This document shows, one piece after another, positions 16,494 through 26,288 of a stretch of 64,000 nt of DNA. Numbering within the stretch: position 1 is the stretch's first letter; each line of letters opens with the position of its first letter. The position numbers were made by a program, and so were the translations under genes. This DNA is from a virus, in IMG/VR virus record IMGVR_UViG_3300023179_000106, positions 1 to 64,000 of that record; one strand, written 5' to 3'. Under the pieces are notes generated by a model, which had not been told where the DNA came from, ran no database searches, and was given only the letters and a program-made list of their open reading frames with translations.

Positions 16494-18632
16494 ATGGGAT
16501 ATGTGAACTTGTCACTTCCGGAGACGATCCAGACCATGGAGCAGAGGCTCGCTCAGGTGGAGGAGCGATTCTCGGAGATGGGGTACGGCATAAAGAATCT
16601 CGTGCAAAGCCAGTTAAGTACAAACTGGCACACGCCCGCCCAAGAAGAGACCATCTATGGGATGCACACTGCCATATGCATTGACACCGTGGACATATAC
16701 AAGCAGGGCAGGGTCAGGTACTTCAGCCCCCTCCAGCACTCGCCGAACGCCGAGGTGAAGTCGCTACCTTGGGCTTGGCCCATATCGAACCAGGGCGGAT
16801 TTGACGACTGCGGATGCACGTGGGTGCCGCCAGCGGGGTCCAAACTCTGCCTGATATTCGAGGCGGGCAACAGGCAGTGGCCGTACTATCTGGGTACCAC
16901 CTGGGACAGAGACCGTACGGAGGGGTGGGGCTACCCAGTCCCAGAGTATGAGAAGATACACCGCGGACACAGGGGCGGGTACCTCCTCGGCAAGGACGAG
17001 ACCCAGGTGTTCCCGCCGTGGAACACGGAGAACTACAACGGAGTCGACATCGACTCCGTGAGCGACTTCGAGAACGATCCGGAGGCCAAGAACAAGATAA
17101 CCTACCCGAACATATACGGGTGGAAGACGCCCCAGAAGCACATGATCAAGATGGTCGACGGCAACTACAAGTGCAACTTCAGGTGGCAGCGCCTGGAGAT
17201 CAAGTCGGCACAGGGAAACCACCTGATATTCAAGGATGACCGTGTGCACCCCGCGGCCCAGTGGGCCCATCCGGACTGCGGTTGCGGGAGCGGGGATGTC
17301 TCGAAGTGCAACGAGGGAGACGAGCCGATAGAGAAGGTCGACAGGTGCCCGACCGATGTGCGGGGCGACAACGCTCCGATAGCGCCCATGGTGATGATGA
17401 TAGGACGTGGCGGAGAGGCCCCGCCCCCCAGCGAGAGCGGGAGCTCCGAGGGGCAGTGCGCCAATCCTTACTTCAAGCACAGGAGCGAATGCAGGCCGTT
17501 TTCCGGCCCCGGCAACCCGCAGAACAACAAGGTGGACAAGACGACCCTGCCGCAGTCGGGCATACAGATGACCTCCCTCAGCGGGCACACCTTCTGGATG
17601 GACGACGCTGTGAGCGAGCCGAAGGGCAAGAACGACTGGGAGAGCGGGATCAAGCCGTTCGACTACGGATGCGATGAGGTCTACAAGGGCAAGACGGTTT
17701 GGAAGTCGGCCCACGGCCACCAGATCATGATGAGCGATGTCGAGCCCGACGGGACGCCGAAGGGCAGGAGCGCCGAGAACTTCATAAGAGTCCTCACTGC
17801 CACCGGCAACCGCATAGAGCTCAACGACGACACGAACCCAAACTCGTGCCGGGCGGGCTCCCGGAGGGGCATCGAGCTTCACAGCACCTCGAATCACATC
17901 ATACAGATGATCGACGAGAACAACGATCACTGCAACCTTAACCGCCGAGAGGGCATGGCCCCCGCAGCCAAGGCAACCAACGCGTTCGTGAGGATACGAA
18001 CCGGGTATGGGCTTGAGGTCATGATGGCTGACGACAACCACCAGGAGGACACGCAGAAACAGTACATCCAGATAACGGCCCCCCAGAAGGACGCCTGCGC
18101 CGGCCCCCACTTCATCAGGATGCAGGAGAGCGACTACTGCGGGTACATTTGGGTGCGGGCGGGGGGCGATTACGTGTGCATGACGGAGGGCGACCACTTC
18201 ACCGTGGTCGGGACGGGAAGCACCACCCCGGAGGACGACTTTTGCAAGGGCGGGTGCCTCGGGCCGAGGAACTGGCTCACCGCGGTGTCGAAGCACTCCG
18301 TGCACTACAGCTGCAACTTCTACTTCAACAAGTCGGAGATCGCCGCGTTCCTCGCCGACAAGATGATTCTCCTGATGGCCGGCAAGGACTGCCCGCCCCC
18401 GCCCGAAGCCGAGGAGTGCGGGCCGTGCCTGGGCAGCGTGGCCATCCTCGTCTCGGATCCGAAGACTGGATTCTCGAAGCTCGTGGCGAGCGACAGGGTG
18501 TATGCGTCAGCCTCCCTCGAGTCACGCTGCATAACCCAGTTCGACCTTTCGCCCAACGCCTCTTGCGGCAGCCCGAACTGCCCGCCACCCGGCAAGGGCA
18601 ACACTTCGCCTTCTTACGCGGGAGAGACCTGA
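16494..18632 (+). CDS. Baseplate central spike protein (gp5/VgrG-like, OB-fold)
   Basis: A 712-residue protein. Residues 70-150 form a gp5/VgrG-type OB-fold: GRVRYFSPLQHSP, the double-glycine turn before CGCTWVPPAGSKLCLIFE, and WPYYLGTTW. The remaining ~550 residues are cysteine-rich, with repeated short segments ending in H..(Q/M)M.D, consistent with an elongated beta-prism or beta-helical spike. No lysozyme domain is visible, unlike T4 gp5. It would pierce the outer membrane during infection. It begins 18 bases after the hub gene stop. The high Cys content is notable for a spike. Confidence 0.85.
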   Translation: MGYVNLSLPETIQTMEQRLAQVEERFSEMGYGIKNLVQSQLSTNWHTPAQEETIYGMHTAICIDTVDIYKQGRVRYFSPLQHSPNAEVKSLPWAWPISNQGGFDDCGCTWVPPAGSKLCLIFEAGNRQWPYYLGTTWDRDRTEGWGYPVPEYEKIHRGHRGGYLLGKDETQVFPPWNTENYNGVDIDSVSDFENDPEAKNKITYPNIYGWKTPQKHMIKMVDGNYKCNFRWQRLEIKSAQGNHLIFKDDRVHPAAQWAHPDCGCGSGDVSKCNEGDEPIEKVDRCPTDVRGDNAPIAPMVMMIGRGGEAPPPSESGSSEGQCANPYFKHRSECRPFSGPGNPQNNKVDKTTLPQSGIQMTSLSGHTFWMDDAVSEPKGKNDWESGIKPFDYGCDEVYKGKTVWKSAHGHQIMMSDVEPDGTPKGRSAENFIRVLTATGNRIELNDDTNPNSCRAGSRRGIELHSTSNHIIQMIDENNDHCNLNRREGMAPAAKATNAFVRIRTGYGLEVMMADDNHQEDTQKQYIQITAPQKDACAGPHFIRMQESDYCGYIWVRAGGDYVCMTEGDHFTVVGTGSTTPEDDFCKGGCLGPRNWLTAVSKHSVHYSCNFYFNKSEIAAFLADKMILLMAGKDCPPPPEAEECGPCLGSVAILVSDPKTGFSKLVASDRVYASASLESRCITQFDLSPNASCGSPNCPPPGKGNTSPSYAGET

Positions 18633-18634
18633 CA

Positions 18635-19057
18635 ATGGACTTCAGAGGAGCGCCTTACCCAATAACCAAGCACCCGCTCGGGCTTCTGAGGAGCCAGCGA
18701 GGGGTCGCGCAGGTCAAATCCGACCTGCTGAGCCTTCTCCTGACCGAGCCCGGGGAGCGGGTGATGCTCCCCACCTTCGGAACGCCCCTGAAGCAGTTCT
18801 TTTTCGAACAAAACGACTCTGTTATTGTCGAAAGGGTCAAGGATGCCATAGCCAACGCCATCAGGACTTGGGAGCCGAGGATCGCCGTCACGGCCATAGA
18901 GGTGACGAACTCCTCTTCGAACATGGAGTCGTCTTTCAGTCCCCTGGAGAACGGCGAGAGCACGGAACATGTGTTGATGATCAGGATACTGTTCACGGAC
19001 TTCGATGACATTCGTAGCGTCCAGGAACTCAAACTAGAAATTCCCCTAGGAGGTTGA
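18635..19057 (+). CDS. Baseplate wedge protein gp25-like
   Basis: A 140-residue protein of the GPW/gp25 family (lysozyme-like fold without activity), which nucleates sheath assembly on the baseplate. Family hallmarks seen are PITKHPLGLLRSQRGVAQVK, LLLTEPGERVMLPTFGTPL and IRTWEPRIAVTAIEV. The start ATG 18635 follows the upstream stop by two bases, and long upstream extensions in this frame are only an overlap with the spike gene. It ends just before the AGGAGG of the gp6-like gene. Confidence 0.92.
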   Translation: MDFRGAPYPITKHPLGLLRSQRGVAQVKSDLLSLLLTEPGERVMLPTFGTPLKQFFFEQNDSVIVERVKDAIANAIRTWEPRIAVTAIEVTNSSSNMESSFSPLENGESTEHVLMIRILFTDFDDIRSVQELKLEIPLGG

Positions 19058-19059
19058 CG

Positions 19060-20634
19060 ATGCCAGAGAATTGCCCGTTCGAAGTGACTCCGTTCGCCCG
19101 TTCGAATCCGATAAAGATCGACAAGATACTGAGCCTGAACTACACGAACCAGGACTTCTGGTCGCTGAAGACTAGGCTCGTCGAGTTCATCAGGGAGAGG
19201 TTCGGCGATCAGGGTAGCGTGCTTCCGAACACATTCAACGACTTGGTCGAGGGTTCAATAGCGATCATGCTGATGGAGAACTGGGCGTTCATCGGCGACA
19301 TGCTCTCGTTCAAGATGGACCAGATGGTGAACGAGCTCTTCATCGACACGGTCACGGAGCCGGACAACGCCTTCAGGCTCTGCCGTCTGGTGGGCTTCAA
19401 GCCCACCCCGCCGATACCTTCGACCTGCATGTGGACCGCGACGCTGAACTCCGTGCTCGACTCCGACATAGTCCTGAGCACGCCGATAACCGTGGAGACC
19501 GCGACCGAGGACGGCTTGCTAACCATTGAGCTGTTTGCGGCGGACGCGAGGGGACGTCCGATCTTCGGCCAGGAGATCGTGATCCCCGCCGGGTCTTTCT
19601 CCAACTCCGCGGTTGTGGGCGTTGAGGGCAAGACCTTCTTGGACAACTACACGGGAACGGGCCAGACACTCCAGAGTTACCCAACCACGAAGGACTCCGT
19701 GATATTCGAATCCGTAAATGTCAGGGTCGACGGGGTTCTGTGGGATCGGGTCGATTACTTCAGCGACTCCCAGCCGAGGAGGGAGTACAGGGTTGAGTTC
19801 GACTCCTCGTACAGGGCCTACATCATGTTCGGCAACAACAAGGCCGGGCTGAGCCCGCCCGCCGGCGCCCAGATACAGATCGAGGGCAGGCAGGGGGGCG
19901 GGGTAATAGGGAACATAGTCACCGGGTACGTGGAGACGCAGATTCAGGCCAGGGTGTTCGGAATCACCGGGGGCATACCCGTTTCGTTCCGCAACTACAC
20001 AAGAGGGGAGAACGGATACAACGGCGACACGGTCGAGGACATTCGCAGGAAGTTGCCGCTCTACCTCCGCACGCAGGACAGGGCCGTAACGGGCCTGGAC
20101 TACAAGACTCTCACCGACCAGTTCGTGACGCCGTACAACGGCCAGATAGGCAAGAGCACAGCCGTGCTTCGCAACCACGGGTGCGCCGGCAACGTAGTGG
20201 ACATATACATACTGGCCCGCGAGGGTTCGTCCGGGCTTACGAGGGCGAACGACAACCTCAAGATGGAGCTCGCCGAGATGCTGGAACTCAAGAAGATGGT
20301 GACGGACTATGTCTGTCTCAAGGACGGTGTGGTTCTGGAGGCCGACGTGTCCATCGAGGTTAAACTTTCCAGGATCAACAAGAAGTTCGAGCAGGAGATA
20401 ATGACGGACATAGAGAACAGGACCGAAGAGTTCTTCTCTCTGACGAACTGGGAATACGGGAAGGAACTCAGGGAGGGAGACCTAGTCAAGACACTGGCCG
20501 CCGTCAAGCAAGCTGAGGGCTTCGACATAGTCTTCACCACCGACGACGAGGGCAACTCAGGAAACATGGTCACCGCCAAGTTTTTCGAGATAATCAGGCC
20601 GGGCAGGGTCGACATATCTTTCATGTATCAGTGA
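19060..20634 (+). CDS. Baseplate wedge protein gp6 / baseplate J-like
   Basis: A 524-residue wedge protein that would dimerise to form the inner baseplate ring. Features of the baseplate J family are the N-terminal LNYTNQDFWSLKTRLVEF, the central YTRGENGYNGDTVEDIRRKLP and the following DRAVTGLDYKTL. ATG 19060 is chosen over TTG 19054 because a perfect AGGAGG lies 6 bases upstream of the ATG. It follows the gp25-like gene, exactly as in T4-like and P2-like tails, and its stop overlaps the GTG start of the next gene. Confidence 0.9.
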   Translation: MPENCPFEVTPFARSNPIKIDKILSLNYTNQDFWSLKTRLVEFIRERFGDQGSVLPNTFNDLVEGSIAIMLMENWAFIGDMLSFKMDQMVNELFIDTVTEPDNAFRLCRLVGFKPTPPIPSTCMWTATLNSVLDSDIVLSTPITVETATEDGLLTIELFAADARGRPIFGQEIVIPAGSFSNSAVVGVEGKTFLDNYTGTGQTLQSYPTTKDSVIFESVNVRVDGVLWDRVDYFSDSQPRREYRVEFDSSYRAYIMFGNNKAGLSPPAGAQIQIEGRQGGGVIGNIVTGYVETQIQARVFGITGGIPVSFRNYTRGENGYNGDTVEDIRRKLPLYLRTQDRAVTGLDYKTLTDQFVTPYNGQIGKSTAVLRNHGCAGNVVDIYILAREGSSGLTRANDNLKMELAEMLELKKMVTDYVCLKDGVVLEADVSIEVKLSRINKKFEQEIMTDIENRTEEFFSLTNWEYGKELREGDLVKTLAAVKQAEGFDIVFTTDDEGNSGNMVTAKFFEIIRPGRVDISFMYQ

Positions 20635-23600
20635 GGAAAATCTTGAAAACAGTAGGGGTCGACGGGGACATATCAGTTGAGGAGCCGATCAGGTTCGTCT
20701 TGGAGACCAAAGACGGGGACGACTGCCTGATCAATCCGTACCGCATAGACTCCGTGACCGTATATTTCGTGTCGAGGGAATTCACGGACGTCACCGCCAA
20801 CTCCTACCAGATGGTAGTCGAGAACGAAAGGGCGGTGCGAGAGTACGAGGAGGCAAGGGACGTCCTGTGCTCTAAGAAGAAGGACCCCGTGGGGGCCGCC
20901 ACCACCTCGGAAATAACGCTGTCCGGCCTGCAGACCGTCGACGGCATAGCTCTTGACGAGGGCGCGAGGGTGCTCGTCAAAGACCAGGCGGACGCGACGC
21001 AGAACGGCATATACATCGCGTCGTCCTCGGCGTGGAAACGGTCGGACGACGCGAGGTCTTTCATGCCCAAGTCGTATGTCTTCGTGGAGGAGGGGATAGC
21101 GAATATCGGGAGCGGATGGTACTTGGAGTCGGGTCGGACGGTAGTGGTGGGCTCCACCCCTTTGACGTTCGTTCGGTTCTCTGACAACGGCGATCCCGCC
21201 TCGCCTGACGCCTACTCGGAGACCCGCGTCGCACAGCTCAAGAAGATCAAGTCCGACTCGGCGTCGAAAAGCGACTTCTACTACAAGGACGCGGCGGTCG
21301 TAAAGACTTTCGGAGGGGTGCAGGATCGGCAGACGGGGGAGCTCTTCCCAGCGTGGCTCAACCCAGACATGGTGTCATCCGAACTACGCGACAAGGTGGC
21401 CGGAGACAACATACTGACGAGAGTCTACGAGGGGGACGAGCCCGCCACAGGAAAATTTGAACTCGTGTGGGATCCGTCCGGTTGTCGAGAAGGCGACTAT
21501 TTCGTGTGTTGGTCCTGGCGTCCGACCCTTTCGGGCGAGACGATGTCCGCCCACCTCTATTTCTCGCTGGGCGGGGGCGTCGGGCTGACGTCCAGTATTC
21601 CCACGCACAGAACGGACCCCAAAAAATACAACATGTTGATGGCGAGGTACCTGCCCGACATGTTCGAGAACTTCATATCGGAAAACGACCTGAGCCCTTT
21701 GGTTCTCAAGGGGCTGAACGAATCGGTGGCGGCCGGCTTCACGATGATCGAGAACTTGGCCAACCAGATAATAGACCTTTTGGACTCCAACGCCACGCAC
21801 GAGCAGCTTCTGCCGCTTCTGTCGAACATGTTCGCCCTGAAGGTCAAGTCTTCCGACTCGACCCTGTGGCGTCGCCAGATAAAGAAGGCAATACCAAACT
21901 TCAAGAAGAAGGGGACGATCGTGGGTCTGCGGGAGGCTTACGGCGACGCCGGCATGAAGCTGCTGAGGCTCGCAAGGCTATGGCAGGTGGTCTCGGAGTA
22001 CACGCACCAGGAAAGCTTCACCTACGAAGACTCCAACACATTCCCGCTTTCCAAGGCGATGATCCTTCCGGTGGACTCTAATTTCGAATTGTGGTTTCGC
22101 CCCGCGGAAGGACAGTGGCAGGATGTGACCTCGAGCCACGGCGTGCTGGCGGGCTTCGACGGCTCCAATCTTGTGTGGAACGGGACCATTTCCAAGGGCG
22201 ACTCGGTGCGCGTACTGTACAAGACCAAGGAGATACCCTCGTCCAGGCAGGCGCTGGAGGACTACATCCGTGGGATGCCGCTCATGGACAACCGGGACGA
22301 AAGAGGCCAGCAGTACCCGCCGAAGAACTGGAACGTGCGGGTCGTGGAGGAGGACGATCCTATGTTCGGCGTCCTAGTGCCCGTGCGTCACCCCCTCGCA
22401 GATCCCGTGGTCTGGGGCAGGGTTCGCACGGAGTTCCCCTACAGCGAGAACGCCTACAACATGGACGAGTACAACGGCTCCAAGAGGGACAGCCTTGATC
22501 CTTGCGACATCGACAAGGACTTCGTCGATTCGTGCGGAAGTTGCCAGGCGAGCGTTTTCAACATCGACTTGGAGGTGGAGGGCCTATCCGACGCAGGCTT
22601 CGCGGAGGCCATGCAGGTGGCGGAGGAGAACATGCCGTTTCACTCCATGGTGCACACTTACAACCTGAGCGGCTCTCGCACGGAGTTCGTGGGGCCTCTG
22701 GAGGAGCGCATAGAGACTTTGGTCACCGTGTCGGGCGGGGAGACGCTCATAGCCGGCGAGGCGCAGCACATTTTCAATAGGAGTGTGGACGCCAGCCAGG
22801 TCGACGACGTGAGAAGGGACATACTCGCGAGTTTTGAGGCCGTCGAGGCTCCCGGCGGAGGCACCACATGGGGAGGAGTCCTGCGGAACAGCAGGGTTTG
22901 CCTATTCCCGTCGTCCCTCAATTCGGAGTCTGACCTCAACGAGCCCGACACGGCGGGACTGTCGCAAGGCTTCGGACAGTACAACATAGACACAAGTTCG
23001 CCCGACGAAGACCCGTTTGAGAGTGGAAACCTCTTGGAGTTGTTGGGTTCCACCGCCAGATACCACACTCTGTCTTCGATAGACCTGTCTGCGGCCGAGA
23101 TATACGGCGAGGTCGACCCATCCACCGTCGGCCCTTTGTTCGAATACCGCATATCCAACAAGGTCGCCGACATCACCGTCGACATCGTCCAATCGGACCG
23201 CGTCGTGTTTTCGGACGAGGACGCAGATTTCTATCTGGTCGGCATCGTGTCACAAAAGGACGTGGACGACGAGGTCGCCCCCGGGCCGGCGTGGACACTG
23301 AGGTTCGAGTCTTCCGAGTACAAGGTTCTCGACCTGCTTCCCGACGGGACGCTTCTGTTGGAGGAGGCAGGGGCCGTGCCTTCCTTGTCCGGTTGGCAGC
23401 TGTGGGCCGTCGGCGAACAAGTCGCCAGCGGGCCGGGAGGCTCAAAGGCCGTCAAGAAGATGGGGCTCGTCGAGGTGGTTTCGGCATTGGGCGTCGGGGC
23501 TCGATCCCTGATCCGACTTGGCGACTACCTGTACATCGGGTGGGGGTCGACGCCTTCAAGGCACAAAGTGAGATCATACAAGGCGGGCGAGGAACTCTTC

Positions 23601-24164
23601 TACATAGAGGACTACGAGGGGGGCGGCGCCGGGGGCGTGGATGCGAAGGTCTACCGCAGGGTGATAGAGTCGCGGGTGGGGCAGGTCGGGTACGACGGTT
23701 TGGTCCTGGACTCTGATGCGGATCTGGAGTCGGAACTGCCCATTTCCAACGGGCTGTCGGCGAATGTAAACGAGGTCAATTCGGACTTCTTGCGAGAGAA
23801 CTACCTCATTTTTATAGGGTCGGAATACTACACTATTCTGCATGTCGACGGCTCCAGCGCCATCCTAGGGGGGCGGCTGGACTCCTACACCAAGGACGGG
23901 CAGGAGGTTGATTTCACCGTCTACAGGTTCTCGAAGCAGGGTCTTACTTTGCGCGAGCGGGTCGAGCCCCGCGTGCCTTCGTTCGACTTCGACTTCGTCG
24001 ACAGGTCCGGGAAGGCATTGATAAAGAGCACGCAGGCTGTGGGCGGGATGAGTGTCCTTTCCTCAAGGTTGAACTCCGCCAACAGCGGACAGCCATTCGA
24101 TACGGCAGCGCAAGACGAGCAAATAGAGTTCACGGTGGAATACAGAGACGGAGAAGAAACATGA
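20631..24164 (+). CDS. Large baseplate/tail protein with gpI-like domain
   Basis: An 1177-residue protein starting at GTG 20631 (GTGA overlap). Residues 105-185 contain ARVLVKDQADATQNGIYIAS and a following Trp-rich turn, the small domain common in tail fibres and tail spikes. Residues 340-470 resemble the P2 gpI tail-protein family (RYLPDMFENFISENDLSPL, then IPNFKKKGTIVGLREAYGDAG). The rest is beta-rich. It probably occupies the gp7-like outer wedge position and links wedge to fibres. No enzymatic motif is seen. The stop overlaps the next ATG. Confidence 0.8.
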   Translation: MRKILKTVGVDGDISVEEPIRFVLETKDGDDCLINPYRIDSVTVYFVSREFTDVTANSYQMVVENERAVREYEEARDVLCSKKKDPVGAATTSEITLSGLQTVDGIALDEGARVLVKDQADATQNGIYIASSSAWKRSDDARSFMPKSYVFVEEGIANIGSGWYLESGRTVVVGSTPLTFVRFSDNGDPASPDAYSETRVAQLKKIKSDSASKSDFYYKDAAVVKTFGGVQDRQTGELFPAWLNPDMVSSELRDKVAGDNILTRVYEGDEPATGKFELVWDPSGCREGDYFVCWSWRPTLSGETMSAHLYFSLGGGVGLTSSIPTHRTDPKKYNMLMARYLPDMFENFISENDLSPLVLKGLNESVAAGFTMIENLANQIIDLLDSNATHEQLLPLLSNMFALKVKSSDSTLWRRQIKKAIPNFKKKGTIVGLREAYGDAGMKLLRLARLWQVVSEYTHQESFTYEDSNTFPLSKAMILPVDSNFELWFRPAEGQWQDVTSSHGVLAGFDGSNLVWNGTISKGDSVRVLYKTKEIPSSRQALEDYIRGMPLMDNRDERGQQYPPKNWNVRVVEEDDPMFGVLVPVRHPLADPVVWGRVRTEFPYSENAYNMDEYNGSKRDSLDPCDIDKDFVDSCGSCQASVFNIDLEVEGLSDAGFAEAMQVAEENMPFHSMVHTYNLSGSRTEFVGPLEERIETLVTVSGGETLIAGEAQHIFNRSVDASQVDDVRRDILASFEAVEAPGGGTTWGGVLRNSRVCLFPSSLNSESDLNEPDTAGLSQGFGQYNIDTSSPDEDPFESGNLLELLGSTARYHTLSSIDLSAAEIYGEVDPSTVGPLFEYRISNKVADITVDIVQSDRVVFSDEDADFYLVGIVSQKDVDDEVAPGPAWTLRFESSEYKVLDLLPDGTLLLEEAGAVPSLSGWQLWAVGEQVASGPGGSKAVKKMGLVEVVSALGVGARSLIRLGDYLYIGWGSTPSRHKVRSYKAGEELFYIEDYEGGGAGGVDAKVYRRVIESRVGQVGYDGLVLDSDADLESELPISNGLSANVNEVNSDFLRENYLIFIGSEYYTILHVDGSSAILGGRLDSYTKDGQEVDFTVYRFSKQGLTLRERVEPRVPSFDFDFVDRSGKALIKSTQAVGGMSVLSSRLNSANSGQPFDTAAQDEQIEFTVEYRDGEET

Positions 24165-24652
24165 AAGACGCGATGGGCTGCAGGGGAGACATCCAGATGA
24201 TCGTGGAGAGAAGGGGGAGCGTCGAGGTCGTCGAGTTTCGGAACGCGATACTGCGGACGGGTCGGGAGGCTTTGGCGTTGTCTTTGGCGAACAGGCTGGG
24301 CGGCGACTTCGACTTCTTCGTGAGCAGAATGCTGTTCGGCGACGGAGGGGCGATCGGAGGTTCTCCCAAGGCCGTAAACACGGAGCGGACGGCCCTGTAC
24401 GGGACGACTCGAGTGTGCAAGCCCGTCGTGGCCAACATCGACCCGAACAACGGCTCGCAGGTAACCTTCACTTCCGTGGTGTCCTACGACGAGGGCAACG
24501 GATTCGACATAAACGAGATGGCCCTCCAGCTCCACGGAAGCGTGCCACCTGGCGGAACGAGCCCCAGCCTGTACAGCATGGCCACATTCCCCGGAATATC
24601 AAAGACCTCGCTCATGCAGCTCACCTTCAACTGGCGCATCAGTTTCATCTAG
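24161..24652 (+). CDS. Hypothetical baseplate-region protein
   Basis: A 163-residue soluble protein with FRNAILRTGREALALSLANR near residue 28 and beta-rich C-terminal half ending LTFNWRISFI. It resembles small virion proteins encoded after wedge genes in T4-like phages, but I cannot name a family. The start overlaps the upstream stop (ATGA), so the gene is coupled to the large gpI-like gene. A structural role is inferred from the operon. Confidence 0.75.
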   Translation: MKDAMGCRGDIQMIVERRGSVEVVEFRNAILRTGREALALSLANRLGGDFDFFVSRMLFGDGGAIGGSPKAVNTERTALYGTTRVCKPVVANIDPNNGSQVTFTSVVSYDEGNGFDINEMALQLHGSVPPGGTSPSLYSMATFPGISKTSLMQLTFNWRISFI

Positions 24653-24659
24653 GAGTGCC

Positions 24660-24908
24660 ATGGCGAGGGACATCGAGTTTCGATCCGAATCCGGCAGGAT
24701 ATTGATAGACGGCGAGCCCTTCGACTGGGGGCTTGACGACGAAGCCATCGAAGAGGCCAACAGGCACGCCGGCACGCCTCGCTTCATGAAGGCGATACAC
24801 AACGACATCATGGGTCACTTCCTTGACTCGTTGTCCGAGGTCTTGGGCTTCAGGCCGTCAATGAAGCAGGTAAACGAGGGTCTAGACAGGGGCTTCATAT
24901 CTAAATGA
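24660..24908 (+). CDS. Small hypothetical protein
   Basis: An 82-residue acidic protein with an AGGAG ribosome-binding site close to the ATG. It appears helical and has no cysteines or membrane segments. It overlaps the SET-domain gene by ATGA, so the two may be co-translated. No family recognised. Confidence 0.7.
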   Translation: MARDIEFRSESGRILIDGEPFDWGLDDEAIEEANRHAGTPRFMKAIHNDIMGHFLDSLSEVLGFRPSMKQVNEGLDRGFISK

Positions 24909-25435
24909 TACTCATCGATGAGAACGACGACAGGTTCTACATAGCGAGGTCGACACAGCCGGAGGCCGGCAGGGGGCTGTTCGCGTCGCGCGATATCGAG
25001 GAAGGCGACTGCCTAGAGGTCAAAGGGGTGATGGTGGACAAGGGTTCGCCTGCCGACTCCTGCACCGCCTACGCCGACGCCTTCAAGTTCGCGGCTGACT
25101 ACGCAGGCGTCTACACCCGCCACATAATACCGATGGGCTACGCGGGCATCGTCAACCACGCCAACAACAAGGAAGAGCAGAACGTAGAGATCAGGCACAT
25201 CATGCGCGGAGGCAAGAAGGTCTGTGTGTACCAGTTCGTCAAGCCCGTCGCCGCGGGACAGGAAATCCTCGGGGACTACGGCGACGATTGGAGGGGGCTT
25301 GACGGGTGGAGCAGGAAGGTGAACGAGGCCTCAGACGAGTCGGAGGAGAGGGAGTGGGCCTCTTTTATAGGGCGCGGTCTATATAACCTGGACAGGCTCA
25401 GCAGGCCGAGGGGGGACGATGCCACAGATCAATAA
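24905..25435 (+). CDS. SET-domain protein (putative protein lysine methyltransferase)
   Basis: A 176-residue protein with the SET-domain motif order: GRGLFASRDIEEGDCLEV near residue 22, IVNHANN near 83 (the N-H catalytic/SAM-binding block) and FVKPVAAGQEILGDYGDDW near 110-122 (the E-L-x-x-D-Y block). SET domains transfer a methyl group from S-adenosylmethionine to lysine side chains. The pre- and post-SET cysteine clusters are absent, as in many bacterial and viral examples. It lies inside a structural operon, overlapping the genes on both sides, so the target may be a virion protein or a host factor. The substrate is unknown. Confidence 0.82.
   Translation: MILIDENDDRFYIARSTQPEAGRGLFASRDIEEGDCLEVKGVMVDKGSPADSCTAYADAFKFAADYAGVYTRHIIPMGYAGIVNHANNKEEQNVEIRHIMRGGKKVCVYQFVKPVAAGQEILGDYGDDWRGLDGWSRKVNEASDESEEREWASFIGRGLYNLDRLSRPRGDDATDQ
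25379..25388 (+). promoter_or_regulatory. CTATATAACC late-promoter-like element within the SET gene
   Basis: CTATATAACC lies 30 bases upstream of the ATG at 25419, inside the 3' end of the SET gene. It could start an adhesin-region transcript. A second AT-rich site (TTTTATAGGG) occurs 15 bases further upstream. Confidence 0.35.
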
Positions 25436-26279
25436 CATTCCGCAGGTGCTCTACGAGCCGAACCAGCCGTACCACTATCACTACGACAACCTGCCCCTCC
25501 GCAACATCCTCGCGAGGATCGGGCTGGTCAACATACAGGTCGACACGAACACGGACATGTTGCGCGGGGCGGCTGGCGACGCCGGTTCGCTGAACGCCCG
25601 ATTGGCCGAGGCTCTGGAGTCGGACGGCTCAATCAAAACCTCCGCAGTCGATTCGGCTCTTCATGGGATAGGGCACCATTCGGACGGGCCCGGGCCCGAC
25701 GGCGTAGAGTACGTAAGGATGAAGGAGGCGGAAAGGGCCAAGCTCTTATCCGTGGAGAGTTCCGCCAACAAGCTGACTATTTCCGTGGAGGACGATTTTC
25801 CCACCATCGGCGACACGGTCGAAATACTCAACGGAACAGTTAGCCTGCGGGGCTCTTCCAGCATATTCTTCGACTTCGAGGCTCCCAACATCGTTCGGGC
25901 ACACTCTGCGTTCCCGCCGGATACCGCCCATCGGCACCATTACGGTCGTGAGCCAGTATTGTTGGCCAATTCTTCGTCTTCGTCGTCCAGCTTGTCTAAC
26001 TATGCGACGACTTCGGTCTCCACGCCCTACGCGGAGGGGACTCTGCGCGTTTATGTGAACGGCGTGCGTCTCTCGAACTCTTCTGTGCCCGTGCCCAACA
26101 GCGACGGGAGTTCATTCGCCGCCACGCACGTCGTATCGGAGGAGCCTTCCGAAGGCCACTTCTCCTTGAACAGGCCGCTCGACGAGTCGGAAGTCATAAG
26201 GATAGATTTTGACGAGAAGTTTGTTGCCTCGTCATCTTCATCTTCAAGTTCATCTTCATCGTCGAGTTCATCTTCCTAA
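25419..26279 (+). CDS. Virion-type protein with poly-serine C-terminal tail
   Basis: A 286-residue protein. The N-terminus contains YEPNQPYHYHYDNLPLRNI, which looks like a virion attachment region. The middle is mixed alpha/beta, with a run of serines near residue 187. The protein ends in an almost pure serine tail of about 16 residues. The tail is encoded by varied Ser codons (TCA, TCT, TCG, AGT), so selection for serine rather than simple slippage is suggested. It starts inside the SET gene. It probably belongs to the fibre or head-decoration set and may be a glycosylation substrate, which is speculation. Confidence 0.75.
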   Translation: MPQINNIPQVLYEPNQPYHYHYDNLPLRNILARIGLVNIQVDTNTDMLRGAAGDAGSLNARLAEALESDGSIKTSAVDSALHGIGHHSDGPGPDGVEYVRMKEAERAKLLSVESSANKLTISVEDDFPTIGDTVEILNGTVSLRGSSSIFFDFEAPNIVRAHSAFPPDTAHRHHYGREPVLLANSSSSSSSLSNYATTSVSTPYAEGTLRVYVNGVRLSNSSVPVPNSDGSSFAATHVVSEEPSEGHFSLNRPLDESEVIRIDFDEKFVASSSSSSSSSSSSSSSS

Positions 26280-26288
26280 AAGGGGAAC

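Noticed and set aside
16764-18305. Antisense 513-codon frame opposite the spike gene
   Set aside because: It is composition-driven, with no ribosome-binding site, and lies wholly inside a gene with OB-fold evidence.
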